Under the pieces are notes generated by a model. That model did not search any database. It was not told where the DNA came from and saw only the letters and a program-made list of their open reading frames with translations. From Streptomyces alboflavus (GTDB lineage: Bacteria; Actinomycetota; Actinomycetes; Streptomycetales; Streptomycetaceae), in assembly GCF_000716675.1 (NCBI RefSeq), contig NZ_JNXT01000102.1:1-18497 (forward strand): 18,497 nt of DNA, in the 5' to 3' direction. Shown in pieces: positions 5,538 to 12,681 of the stretch. The position numbers were made by a program, and so were the translations under genes. The stretch's first letter is position 1. Each line of letters starts with the position of its first letter.

Positions 5538-8426
5538 TCAGGTCACGGCGTTCACTCCGCCGCCCACCGCCTCCACCAGCTCCAGGTCGTACGTCAACGG
5601 CCCGTCGCCGAGCATGATGTGGCGGGCCTTCGAGGCGTATCCGGGGGCCGCCGCCGCGAGCAGGTACACGCCCGGGGCGGGGGCCACGAGGATGTAGGAG
5701 CCGTCGGCCAGGGACGACACCCGGTCCAGTTGGCTGCCGCCCTTGGACAGCAGCGTGAGGGTCACGCTGTGGATGGGGTCGCCGTCCGGCGTGATGATGA
5801 ACCCGTGCACGACGGGTCCGTACGGGCCGGGTGCGGCACTTTCCATGGGCGTGTCGCCTGCCATGGGTGCGTCGTCCTCCCTGGGTGCGCCTGGTCCTCG
5901 GGCCGCGCGGCGGTACCCGGGGATTCCGGGTGCGCGCGGGCCGGGGACACCGGATGGGCGGGCGCCGGGGGCAGTCCGGCGCCCGGGTCGGTAGGGGCCG
6001 TACGGGGTCGCGGGCCCCTGGCCGTCGTACGGGGGCAGCGGCTTGGCCGCCTCCCCGGAGAGGTCGCGGGCGCCGTTCCTCGCCTCGTAGGCGTGCGCTG
6101 CCCCGTACGGGTTCACACCGTGTGATCCACCCGCGCCCGCCGGGCCCCGCGGGCCGGGGGAGGCCGGGGAGACCGGCGGGCGCGGGGTGCCGAGGGCCGC
6201 CGCCACCAGGACCTCCAGGTCCTCCGGGGCGGGCGGCTCCGCCTCCTTCGGCTCGACGGCCAGGTGCGGCAGGCGGCGGTCGAGCCGGGCCGGGAGCCAC
6301 CAGTTGGCGCGGCCGATGAGGTGCATCGCGGCGGGCACGAGGGCCGTCCGCAGGACGAAGGCGTCGAGGGCGACGGCCGCGGCCAGGCCGATGCCGGCCA
6401 TCGCGCCCTCCGTGTCGCCGCTGAGCACGAACGCAGGGCGCCCAGGGAACGCGGAGAACGCAGTGAACACCGCGCACACGCAGATCACAGTGAGCGCCGC
6501 GCAGTTGATGACACGGCCGGTCTCGGCGAGGCCGACGCGGACCGCGCGGGCGTTGTCGTGGGTGTGCGCCCACTCCTCGTGCATGCGGCTCACCAGGAAC
6601 ACCTGGTAGTCCGTCGACAGGCCGAAGAGCAGCGCCAGCATGACGACGGGCAGGAGGGCCGTGAGGGGCCCCGCCTCGCCGAGGCCGAGCAGCTCGCCGC
6701 CCCAGCCCCACTGGAACACCGCGACAAGCACCCCGAACGAGGCGGCCGTCGCGATCAGGTTCATCAGGGCCGCCGTGAGCGGCACCACGAGGGAGCGGAA
6801 GGCGAGCAGGAGCAGCAGGAAGCCGAGGACGACGACGGCGCCCACGAAGTACGGGAGCCGGTCGGCCGTCACCGCCGCGAAGTCCTTGGACACGGCGGTC
6901 ACCCCGCCCACATGGGCGTCCGCCCCGGCCTCGGGCAGGACGTCGCCGCGCAGCCGGTCGATGAGCCTGCCGGTCTCCTCGGACTGGGGCGAGCCGGTCG
7001 GCACGACCTCGATGACGGTGGTGTCGGCGACATGTGAAGGTGGGGCCGGCGGGGCGGGCGGGTCCTGCCGCACCCGGGCGACGCCCTCGGTGGCGCGGAT
7101 GCGCTCGACGAGCTCGGCGGTGGCGCCGGGGTCCCGCTGGTCCACGACGACCTGGAGGGGCCCGTTGAAGCCGGGGCCGAAGCCCTCCGCGAGCAGGTCG
7201 TACGCCTGCCGGGTCGTCGTCGACTCCTGGTGAGTGCCCTGGTCGGTGGCGCCGAGGCGCAGCGAGAGGAACGGGACGGCGAGGGCCACCATGACGGCGA
7301 GGGCGAGGACGCCGACGGTGCGCGGGCGGCGCCGCACGAAGGCGGACCAGCGCGCGGTGAGGCCGCCGGGCTCCTCGGGCTCGGGCCCGGACGCGGCGAG
7401 GGCGCGGCGCTGGCGGCGGCTGAGCACACGGACGCCGAGGACGCCGAGCAGTGCGGGGAGCAGCGTCACCGCGGCGAGGACGCCGAGCAGCACCGTCAGG
7501 GAGGCGGCGATGACCACGCCGTCCAGGAAGCGCAGGTTCATCACGAGCATCCCGGCGAGCGCGACGCACACCGTGCCGCCCGCGAAGAGCACCGCGCGGC
7601 CGGAGGTGTTGACGGCCTGCACCGCCGACTCCTGCGGCTCCAGGCCGCGCAGGATGCCCCTGCGGTGCCGGGTGACGATGAACAGGGCGTAGTCGATGCC
7701 GACGCCGAGGCCGATCAACGAGCCGAGCAGCGGCGCCACTTCGGGCACGTCCGTGACGTGGCTGAGCAGCATCGTGGCGAGCACGCCGGTGCCGACGGCG
7801 AACACGGCGGTGACGATCGGCAGGAGCATCGCGAAGAGCGAGCCGAGGGCGAGGAAGAGCACGACGGCGGCGGCCGCGACGCCGACGGCCTCGGGGGTGC
7901 CCGCGGACGGCTCCAGGGTGCGGGCGACGGCCTGGCCGCCCGCCTCGACCTGGAGTCCTTCGCGGGCCGCGGCATGGGCGGTGTCGACGACCCGCTCGAT
8001 CTGTTCCTCGGGGATCTCGTCGGCCTGGCGGACGAACGTGACCTGCGCGTAGGCGATCCGCCCGTCCGCGCTGACCTGGGCCGCGGCGCGCGGCCCGGTG
8101 GCGTAGGGACTGGCGACCCCGCCCACGCCGTCGAGGGCGGCGATGCGCCGGAGCGCGGGCTCGACGCGGTCGCGGACGGCGGCGTCGCGGACCGAGGAGC
8201 CCGCGTCGGTCTTCCACACCACCGTGTCGGTGTCGCCACTGCGCTCCGGGAACGCCTTCGTCATCAGGTCGTGGGCGCGCTGGGAGTCCGTGTCGGGCAG
8301 CGAGAGGACCTGGGTGTAGGCGGTGCCCGCGGTGGAGCCCGCGGCGCCGAGGCCGAGCAGCGCGCCGAGCCACAGCACGACGACCACAAGGCGGTGCCGG
8401 TAGCACCACCGCGCCCATGCCGCCAC
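5538..8426 (-). CDS. MMPL/RND transporter with C-terminal carboxypeptidase-regulatory-like domain
   Basis: The 962-aa protein has the standard two-repeat MMPL layout: helix 1 at 11-31, a first extracytoplasmic domain (35-175), helices 2-6 (180-335) with the GVGIDYALF motif at 241-249, helix 7 (370-388), a second extracytoplasmic domain (390-525), and helices 8-12 (526-705) with FGLSTDYQVFLVSR at 601-614. Such proteins export lipids or other hydrophobic compounds using the proton gradient. After GRANWWLP (705-712) comes a 150-residue Pro/Gly/Ala-rich linker and then, at 872-951, a beta-sandwich-like domain (VHGFIITPDGDPI, ADGSYILVAPAPGVYLLAA, YDLEL) of the carboxypeptidase regulatory type, probably cytoplasmic. 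The GTG at 8426 has GGAGG (complement of 8434-8438) 7 bases upstream. It is divergent from a two-component system that may control it. Helix 11 seems to carry an insertion around 655-667. Confidence 0.9.
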   Translation of the reverse strand: MAAWARWCYRHRLVVVVLWLGALLGLGAAGSTAGTAYTQVLSLPDTDSQRAHDLMTKAFPERSGDTDTVVWKTDAGSSVRDAAVRDRVEPALRRIAALDGVGGVASPYATGPRAAAQVSADGRIAYAQVTFVRQADEIPEEQIERVVDTAHAAAREGLQVEAGGQAVARTLEPSAGTPEAVGVAAAAVVLFLALGSLFAMLLPIVTAVFAVGTGVLATMLLSHVTDVPEVAPLLGSLIGLGVGIDYALFIVTRHRRGILRGLEPQESAVQAVNTSGRAVLFAGGTVCVALAGMLVMNLRFLDGVVIAASLTVLLGVLAAVTLLPALLGVLGVRVLSRRQRRALAASGPEPEEPGGLTARWSAFVRRRPRTVGVLALAVMVALAVPFLSLRLGATDQGTHQESTTTRQAYDLLAEGFGPGFNGPLQVVVDQRDPGATAELVERIRATEGVARVRQDPPAPPAPPSHVADTTVIEVVPTGSPQSEETGRLIDRLRGDVLPEAGADAHVGGVTAVSKDFAAVTADRLPYFVGAVVVLGFLLLLLAFRSLVVPLTAALMNLIATAASFGVLVAVFQWGWGGELLGLGEAGPLTALLPVVMLALLFGLSTDYQVFLVSRMHEEWAHTHDNARAVRVGLAETGRVINCAALTVICVCAVFTAFSAFPGRPAFVLSGDTEGAMAGIGLAAAVALDAFVLRTALVPAAMHLIGRANWWLPARLDRRLPHLAVEPKEAEPPAPEDLEVLVAAALGTPRPPVSPASPGPRGPAGAGGSHGVNPYGAAHAYEARNGARDLSGEAAKPLPPYDGQGPATPYGPYRPGRRTAPGARPSGVPGPRAPGIPGYRRAARGPGAPREDDAPMAGDTPMESAAPGPYGPVVHGFIITPDGDPIHSVTLTLLSKGGSQLDRVSSLADGSYILVAPAPGVYLLAAAAPGYASKARHIMLGDGPLTYDLELVEAVGGGVNAVT

Positions 8427-8452
8427 GACCCGCCCTCCTTCGCCCCGTCCGG

Positions 8453-8523
8453 TTCTCCGCCGTTGTCCCGGCCTTTTCTCCGCCGTTGTCCCGGCCTTGG
8501 TTCTCCGCCGTTGTCCCGGCCTT
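8453..8523. repeat. Three 23-bp direct repeats in the MMPL/two-component promoter region
   Basis: Identical 23-bp units lie at 8453-8475, 8476-8498 and 8501-8523, the first and third preceded by GG. Each contains GCCGTTG, i.e. CAACGGC on the minus strand; two further CAACGGC copies occur on the plus strand at 8552-8558 and 8613-8619. The units end about 27 bp before the MMPL start, upstream of its ribosome binding site. Spacings of 23 and 25 bp are near two DNA turns, so they could be operator sites, for example for the adjacent response regulator. Confidence 0.7.
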
Positions 8524-8625
8524 GGCGCCCAGCATCAGGGGTCCGGTCGGCCAACGGCGCGTTACGGCCGCGATTCTCAAGGAACTCCAAAGGGCGGCCC
8601 TCGCCCTGCGTACAACGGCCGTGCG

Positions 8626-8637
8626 GATACTGGGGAC
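8626..8637 (+). promoter_or_regulatory. -10-like element before the response regulator start
   Basis: GATACT (8626-8631) lies 6 bases before the ATG at 8638, the same distance as in other apparently leaderless genes of this window. A GGGGA lies too close to the ATG to serve as a normal ribosome binding site. No good -35 box is visible. Confidence 0.35.
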
Positions 8638-9387
8638 ATGAGCCACGCCGAAGGTCACCGGGGAACAGACGTCCCAGCCGTGTCGGCCGCCGGGCCCGCC
8701 GACGCGCGGGGCCGCGCCACGGTCCTCGTCGTCGAGGACGAGCCGTCCATCGCCGACGTCCTCGCCATCGCCCTGCGCTACCACCACTTCGACGTGATGA
8801 CCGCGGGCACGGTCCGCGAGGCCCTGGCCGCCGCGGACCGCACGCGCCCCGACTGCGCGCTGCTCGACGTGATGCTGCCGGACGGCGACGGGCGGGCGCT
8901 CGGCCGGCAACTGCGGGCGCGGCGGCCCGAGTTGGCGCTGGTGTTCCTCACCGCGCGGGACGCGCCCGCGGAGGTCGTGGGCGCCCTCGGCTTCGGCGAC
9001 GACTACATCACCAAGCCGTTCAACATCGACGAGGTCGTGGCCCGCATCGGCGCGGTGCTGCGCCGGGCGCGCCCGCACGACGTGCTGCCGCAGCGGCCGC
9101 CGCTGCGCTACGGCGACCTGGAGCTGGACGAGACGACGTACGTGGTGCGGCGCGAGGGCGGCTCGGTGCAGCTGACGCCGACGGAGTACGCGCTGCTGCG
9201 CTTCCTGGTCCGCAACGGCGGCCGGGTGGTGCCCAAGGAACAGCTGCTGCGCCATGTGTGGAACATCGAGCACGCGGCGGAGTCGACCGTCGTCGAGACC
9301 TACATCAGCTATCTGCGGCGCAAGCTCGACCAGGTGGGCCCGCCCCTCATCACGACGCGGCGCGGCGTCGGGTACGGACTGGCATGA
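8638..9387 (+). CDS. OmpR/PhoB-family response regulator
   Basis: The 249-aa protein has a receiver domain (residues 27-143) with the acidic pair E33/D34, phosphoacceptor D77 in LLDVMLPDGDG, T105 in FLTAR and K126 in ITKPF, so all key residues are present. The output is an OmpR-type winged helix (about 155-248): LTPTEYALLRFLVRN, VVPKEQLLRHVW, then the recognition helix STVVETYISYLRRKL and a wing ending in RRGVGYGL. It would bind direct repeats after phosphorylation by the kinase encoded next. Its TGA overlaps the kinase ATG (ATGA), implying coupled translation. The ATG at 8638 is favoured although the first 26 residues are not conserved. The divergent MMPL gene and the repeats between them make that gene the likeliest target. 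Confidence 0.93.
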   Translation: MSHAEGHRGTDVPAVSAAGPADARGRATVLVVEDEPSIADVLAIALRYHHFDVMTAGTVREALAAADRTRPDCALLDVMLPDGDGRALGRQLRARRPELALVFLTARDAPAEVVGALGFGDDYITKPFNIDEVVARIGAVLRRARPHDVLPQRPPLRYGDLELDETTYVVRREGGSVQLTPTEYALLRFLVRNGGRVVPKEQLLRHVWNIEHAAESTVVETYISYLRRKLDQVGPPLITTRRGVGYGLA

Positions 9388-10958
9388 GGCTCCGCACCCC
9401 CGGTCCGCGCCGTGCCCCGCGCCCCGGCCGGGTCCCGAGCCGGAGGTTCGGCATGGGCTCGCTGCGCGCCAAGCTCACGCTCGTGAACGTGGCGCTGCTC
9501 GCCCTCGGCATCGTGACGGCGACCGCCGTGAGCCTGATGGGCATGCGGCACTACCTGCTCGACAACGTCGACGCCGAACTGACCGCGTCCCGCTCGGCGT
9601 TGCACCACAGTGGCATCACCCTCGCGCAGATCCAGGACGCCACCGCGTTCAGCTCACTTGAGCGTCTGTCGACGGACTCCAGCGAGTCCGACGGCCTGCC
9701 GCTCGCGGAGTCGGCGTTCCTCGCGGTCAACGCGTCGGGCAAGCCGGTCGACGTCGGCCCGCTGCCGCCGACGGCCCGCCAGTACGAGCTGGCGCGGGCC
9801 GTCGGCAACCCGCACGCGTTCGCGCGCCACACCTCGCCGCAGAACCTGACGCTCGGCGGCGACTCCTACCGCGCGATCGGCGTGCGCCTGAAGGACAACT
9901 CGGTGCTGCTCATGGCGTCGTCGACGGAGAACGTACAGACGGGCGTCGGCAAGGCGCTCAAGCTCGACCTCGCCTTCGGCGCGCTCCTGCTCGGGCTGCT
10001 CGCGGTCCTCACGATGGTCTCCGCGCACCAGCGGCTGCGCCCGCTTGAGGACATGGTGGAGACGGCGTCCGCGATCGCCGACGGCGACCTGAAGCGGCGG
10101 GTGCCGTCCAGCCGGGCCGCCGTGATGGAGACCGAACAGCTGCGGCTCGCGCTGAACTCCATGCTCCAGCAGGTCGAGTCGGCGTTCGCGACCCGTGAGC
10201 GCAGCGAGGCCCAGCTGCGCCAGTTCGTCGCGGACGCCTCGCACGAGCTGCGCACCCCGCTGTCCGCGATCCGCGGCTACCTCCAGCTGTACGACAAGGG
10301 GATGCTGAGCACCCCCGAGGACCGCGCCCGCGCCTGGGACCGCGTCAACGCCGAGACCGACCGCATGAACCACCTCGTGGAGGAGCTGCTCACCCTGGCC
10401 CGCCTGGACCAGCAGCCCGAACTGCGCTTCCGCTCGGTCGACCTGAGCCGCCTGGTCCGGGACGCGGCGGACGACCTGCGGGCGCAGGAGCCGGACCGGC
10501 CGCTCACGGTGTCCGCCGACGGCGCGATCCTCGTCCAGGCCGACGAGCAGGGCCTGCGGAAGGTCCTCGCGAACCTGCTGGCCAACGTCCGTACGCACAC
10601 GCCCCCCGACACCCCGGCGCGGCTCACCCTGGACCGGTGCGAGGGCGTGGTCCGCCTGACGGTGGCCGACGAGGGACCGGGGCTCACGGCGGTGGACGCG
10701 GCCCGGGTCTTCGACCGCTTCTTCCGGGCGGGCCGGGGCGCGGGCAGCGGGCTCGGCATGGCCATCGTGCGGGGGGTGGTGGGCACCCACGGCGGCGAGG
10801 TGTCGGTGCGCACGGCGCCCGGCGAAGGCCTGACCGTCCTGGTCACGCTCCCCCGCACGCCCGCACCGCCCCGTCCGGCGGTCACGGGCGGGTCGCCCGC
10901 CGAGACCTTCGGGCCGGAGCCTTTCACGCCCTCGGCGACGCCAGCTCCACGACCGTGA
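9384..10958 (+). CDS. Membrane sensor histidine kinase (HAMP, HisKA, HATPase)
   Basis: The 524-aa protein has membrane helices at about 31-52 and 194-213 flanking an extracytoplasmic sensor of about 140 residues, a HAMP linker (214-266), a dimerisation domain with the H-box FVADASHELRTPLSAIRGY (phospho-acceptor H287), and an ATPase domain with N-box NLLANVRTHTP (397-407), G1 box DEGPGL (429-434), F-box-like FDRFFRAG and G2 box GSGLGMAIV (454-462). The sensor has no recognised domain. It phosphorylates the upstream response regulator. The last 35 residues are a Pro/Ala/Thr-rich tail. Its 3' end overlaps the convergent metallophosphoesterase gene by 35 bp. An internal Met at residue 24 is an alternative start, but the ATGA overlap favours the one given. 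Confidence 0.93.
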   Translation: MRLRTPGPRRAPRPGRVPSRRFGMGSLRAKLTLVNVALLALGIVTATAVSLMGMRHYLLDNVDAELTASRSALHHSGITLAQIQDATAFSSLERLSTDSSESDGLPLAESAFLAVNASGKPVDVGPLPPTARQYELARAVGNPHAFARHTSPQNLTLGGDSYRAIGVRLKDNSVLLMASSTENVQTGVGKALKLDLAFGALLLGLLAVLTMVSAHQRLRPLEDMVETASAIADGDLKRRVPSSRAAVMETEQLRLALNSMLQQVESAFATRERSEAQLRQFVADASHELRTPLSAIRGYLQLYDKGMLSTPEDRARAWDRVNAETDRMNHLVEELLTLARLDQQPELRFRSVDLSRLVRDAADDLRAQEPDRPLTVSADGAILVQADEQGLRKVLANLLANVRTHTPPDTPARLTLDRCEGVVRLTVADEGPGLTAVDAARVFDRFFRAGRGAGSGLGMAIVRGVVGTHGGEVSVRTAPGEGLTVLVTLPRTPAPPRPAVTGGSPAETFGPEPFTPSATPAPRP

Positions 10959-12306
10959 TGTCGGACGGGGCGCCCACCCGCACGGGCGGGCCCCACGCTC
11001 CGGCGCCGCGCGTCACGTACAGCTGGGTGTCGCCGTAGCGCTCCAGGCCCGCGAGCGTCGGGTTGGCGAGGTCGGCGATGAAGTTGTTGGGCCACAGCTG
11101 GCCGCCGTGGGTGTGGCCGGACAGCTGGAGGTCCACGCCGTGCTTGACGGCGTCGTGGATGACGACGGGCTGGTGGGCCATGAGGACGGAGGTGCGGGTG
11201 CGGTCGCGGTCGCCGAGCGCCTTGCCGAAGTCGGGGCCTTCGCCCTCGCCCTCGCCCTGGACGTCGTTGACCCCGGCGAGGTCGAAGTACGGCAGCTCGG
11301 TGCGGGCGTTCTCCAGGGGGCGCAGGCCGAGCTCACGGACGTGGTCGACCCACTGCTCGGCGCCCGAGAAGTACTCGTGGTTGCCGGTGACGAAGAACGC
11401 GCCGTGGCGTGCCCGCAGGTCCGCCAGCGGGCGGGCCGCGCCCGCGAGGTCCGCCACGTCGCCGTCCACCAGGTCGCCGACCACGGCGATCAGGTCCGGC
11501 TGGGTGGAGTTGACCGTGTCGACGACCTTGCGCGCGAAGCCCTCGCCCAGGACGGGGCCCAGGTGGATGTCGCTCACCACCGCGATGCGGTAGCCGTGCG
11601 CGGCGCGGGGGAGTTTGGCCAGGGGGACGGTTACGCGCTTGATCCGCGGGCCCCTGAGGACGTTGTACGTGCCGTAGCCGACCGTCGCCGTCGCGATGGC
11701 CGCGGCGGTGCCTGCCGCTGTGCGGGACACGAACAGGCGCCGGGTCAGGTGGGACCCGGGGTCCTCCGCCCCTCGGGGCTTCGCCCCTTCGGGCTGCCTT
11801 TCGGGCTGATGGGGCTGCGCCCCTGTCCCCGCTTCATCGGCCCTTCGGGCCTCGTCCTCAAACGCCGGACGGGCTGGATCGGCCTCGGTCGTCGGCGCCG
11901 CGCGGGCTGGATCGGCCTCGGTCATCGGCGCCGCGCGGGCTGGATCGGCCTCGGTCTCCGGCGTCGGGCGGGATGAATTCGCCCGTCCCTCCAGCCAGCG
12001 GCTCAGCAGCGGACGTACCGCCTCCCCCACCACCAGCGCGAGCAGCAGATACAGCGCCCACGCCATCCACAGGAAGCCCGGCCAGGCCAGGAGCTGCTGG
12101 AGGAGGAAGGGGGCGCCGCCTCGCTCGGCCGCCAGGGCCGTGAACATCAGGAGCGGGCCCGTGAAGAAGAGGACCGTGCCCGCTCGGCGCCAGGCCGTGC
12201 CGGGGCGGGTCGTGTCACGCACGACGCGGCGCCACACGTACCAGAGGAGACCGCCGAAAGCGGCGATCACTCCTGCCCCGATGAGCACCCCCACGAGGAC
12301 ACCCAT
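10924..12306 (-). CDS. Membrane-anchored metallophosphoesterase (YkuE/YaeI-like)
   Basis: The 460-aa protein has two parts. Residues 1-105 contain three membrane helices (about 3-25, 42-60, 70-97). Then a low-complexity linker (106-186) leads to a twin-arginine-like segment TRRLFVSRTAAG with a hydrophobic stretch (188-214), and a calcineurin-like phosphoesterase domain (240-458) with all motifs: SDIHLG (245-250), GDLVDGD (277-283), GNHE (308-311), MAHQP (376-380) and SGHTHGG (396-402). These coordinate two metals. Relatives such as YkuE are secreted and act at the cell surface, but the substrate here is unknown. The ATG at 12306 begins 2 bases after the stop of the SCO4848-type gene, implying one operon. 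The linker is made of a dispersed repeat copy and a 33-bp tandem repeat. Confidence 0.9.
   Translation of the reverse strand: MGVLVGVLIGAGVIAAFGGLLWYVWRRVVRDTTRPGTAWRRAGTVLFFTGPLLMFTALAAERGGAPFLLQQLLAWPGFLWMAWALYLLLALVVGEAVRPLLSRWLEGRANSSRPTPETEADPARAAPMTEADPARAAPTTEADPARPAFEDEARRADEAGTGAQPHQPERQPEGAKPRGAEDPGSHLTRRLFVSRTAAGTAAAIATATVGYGTYNVLRGPRIKRVTVPLAKLPRAAHGYRIAVVSDIHLGPVLGEGFARKVVDTVNSTQPDLIAVVGDLVDGDVADLAGAARPLADLRARHGAFFVTGNHEYFSGAEQWVDHVRELGLRPLENARTELPYFDLAGVNDVQGEGEGEGPDFGKALGDRDRTRTSVLMAHQPVVIHDAVKHGVDLQLSGHTHGGQLWPNNFIADLANPTLAGLERYGDTQLYVTRGAGAWGPPVRVGAPSDITVVELASPRA
11761..11878 (-). repeat. Copy of the dispersed palindromic repeat, inside the phosphoesterase coding sequence
   Basis: Bases 11849-11878 are the exact reverse complement of 192-221, a 30-base match. 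Read on the minus strand, the resemblance continues with small changes through the next hairpins to about 11800. The hairpin GGCGC-GAA-GCGCC of the first copy becomes GGCCC-GAA-GGGCC here, with both arms changed so that pairing is kept. This DNA encodes the RPAFEDEARRADEAG part of the linker and the stretch after it. Confidence 0.75.
11857..11955 (-). repeat. 33-bp tandem repeat, three units, in coding sequence
   Basis: Units at 11923-11955, 11890-11922 and 11857-11889 (minus-strand order) encode TEADPARAAPM, TEADPARAAPT and TEADPARPAFE, residues 118-150 of the metallophosphoesterase. The third unit runs into the dispersed repeat copy, suggesting slippage or duplication at the repeat boundary. 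Unit length is a multiple of three, so the frame is kept. Confidence 0.8.
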
Positions 12307-12308
12307 GG

Positions 12309-12551
12309 CTATGACGTTCGGCGCAGTTCGCGCACGCCACGGAACCCGATGGCCCCTACCACCGTCCCCAAGGCAAAGGAGACAACGGCGAGCGTCAGGT
12401 GCACCCAGAAGTACCCCGTCGGCTTGTCCGCGTCGTCGAAGGCGAGCCCGCTGCCGTCCTTCCACAGGTTCTTGACGAAAGTGATCCAGATGAACCAGCT
12501 CCACACGCCGAAGGCGAGCAGGAACCAGGAGACGGGGCGGCTGAGCTTCAT
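12309..12551 (-). CDS. SCO4848-type small membrane protein, 80 aa
   Basis: The product has two membrane helices (about residues 8-26 and 48-68) separated by a conserved-looking loop, WKDGSGLAFDDADKPTGYFW, and ends in a basic tail RGVRELRRTS. I recognise it as the small membrane protein family named after SCO4848 of S. coelicolor, which sits next to the D-Ala-D-Ala carboxypeptidase gene as here; the function is not known. The ATG at 12551 follows a GATACT -10-like sequence by 6 bases and lacks a ribosome binding site, so translation is probably leaderless. The metallophosphoesterase starts 2 bases after the stop, so both are probably translated from one mRNA. The adjacency with a cell-wall enzyme suggests an envelope role, but that is inference only. 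Confidence 0.8.
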   Translation of the reverse strand: MKLSRPVSWFLLAFGVWSWFIWITFVKNLWKDGSGLAFDDADKPTGYFWVHLTLAVVSFALGTVVGAIGFRGVRELRRTS

Positions 12552-12563
12552 ACGCTCAGTATC
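12552..12563 (-). promoter_or_regulatory. -10-like element of the SCO4848-type gene
   Basis: GATACT (complement of 12558-12563) lies 6 bases before the ATG at 12551. Placement and the lack of a ribosome binding site suggest a leaderless transcript. No clear -35 box is seen. Confidence 0.4.
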
Positions 12564-12668
12564 ACGATCCGGCCTGACGCGTGGCCTTCGGGGTGGGGCG
12601 TCCGGAGCGGTCGGCGCGGCGGCGGAGGCCGAGCCGACCTCGGCGGCGAAGGCCCCGGAGCGGCCCCG

Positions 12669-12681
12669 TACGCTTCCGTCC
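12669..12681 (+). promoter_or_regulatory. -10-like element of the D-Ala-D-Ala carboxypeptidase gene
   Basis: TACGCT (12669-12674) fits TANNNT and is 7 bases before the GTG at 12682, which has no ribosome binding site. A leaderless start is likely. The -35 region is not recognisable. Confidence 0.4.

Noticed and set aside
8453..8523. Possible CRISPR array
   Set aside because: The three units are directly adjacent or 2 bp apart with no spacers, and no cas genes are present.
8264..8590. 108-codon minus-strand frame translating the 23-bp repeats (DNGGE blocks)
   Set aside because: It overlaps the MMPL start in a different frame, and its repeats are simply translated promoter repeats.
5014..9273. 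A 1419-codon open frame on the minus strand
   Set aside because: It shadows the MMPL gene in another frame and then crosses the promoter and runs antisense to the response regulator. Its Arg/Pro/Gly-rich product has no domain; such frames are normal in very GC-rich DNA.
7230..9383. Upstream part of a 1242-codon plus-strand frame that joins the histidine kinase
   Set aside because: It is antisense to the MMPL gene and out of frame with the response regulator, with low-complexity Glu/Gly/Arg content. The kinase itself begins at 9384 with the ATGA overlap.
12349..12681. N-terminal extension of the carboxypeptidase
   Set aside because: The frame is open, but the extension is antisense to the SCO4848-type gene, has no signal peptide and would bury the real one.
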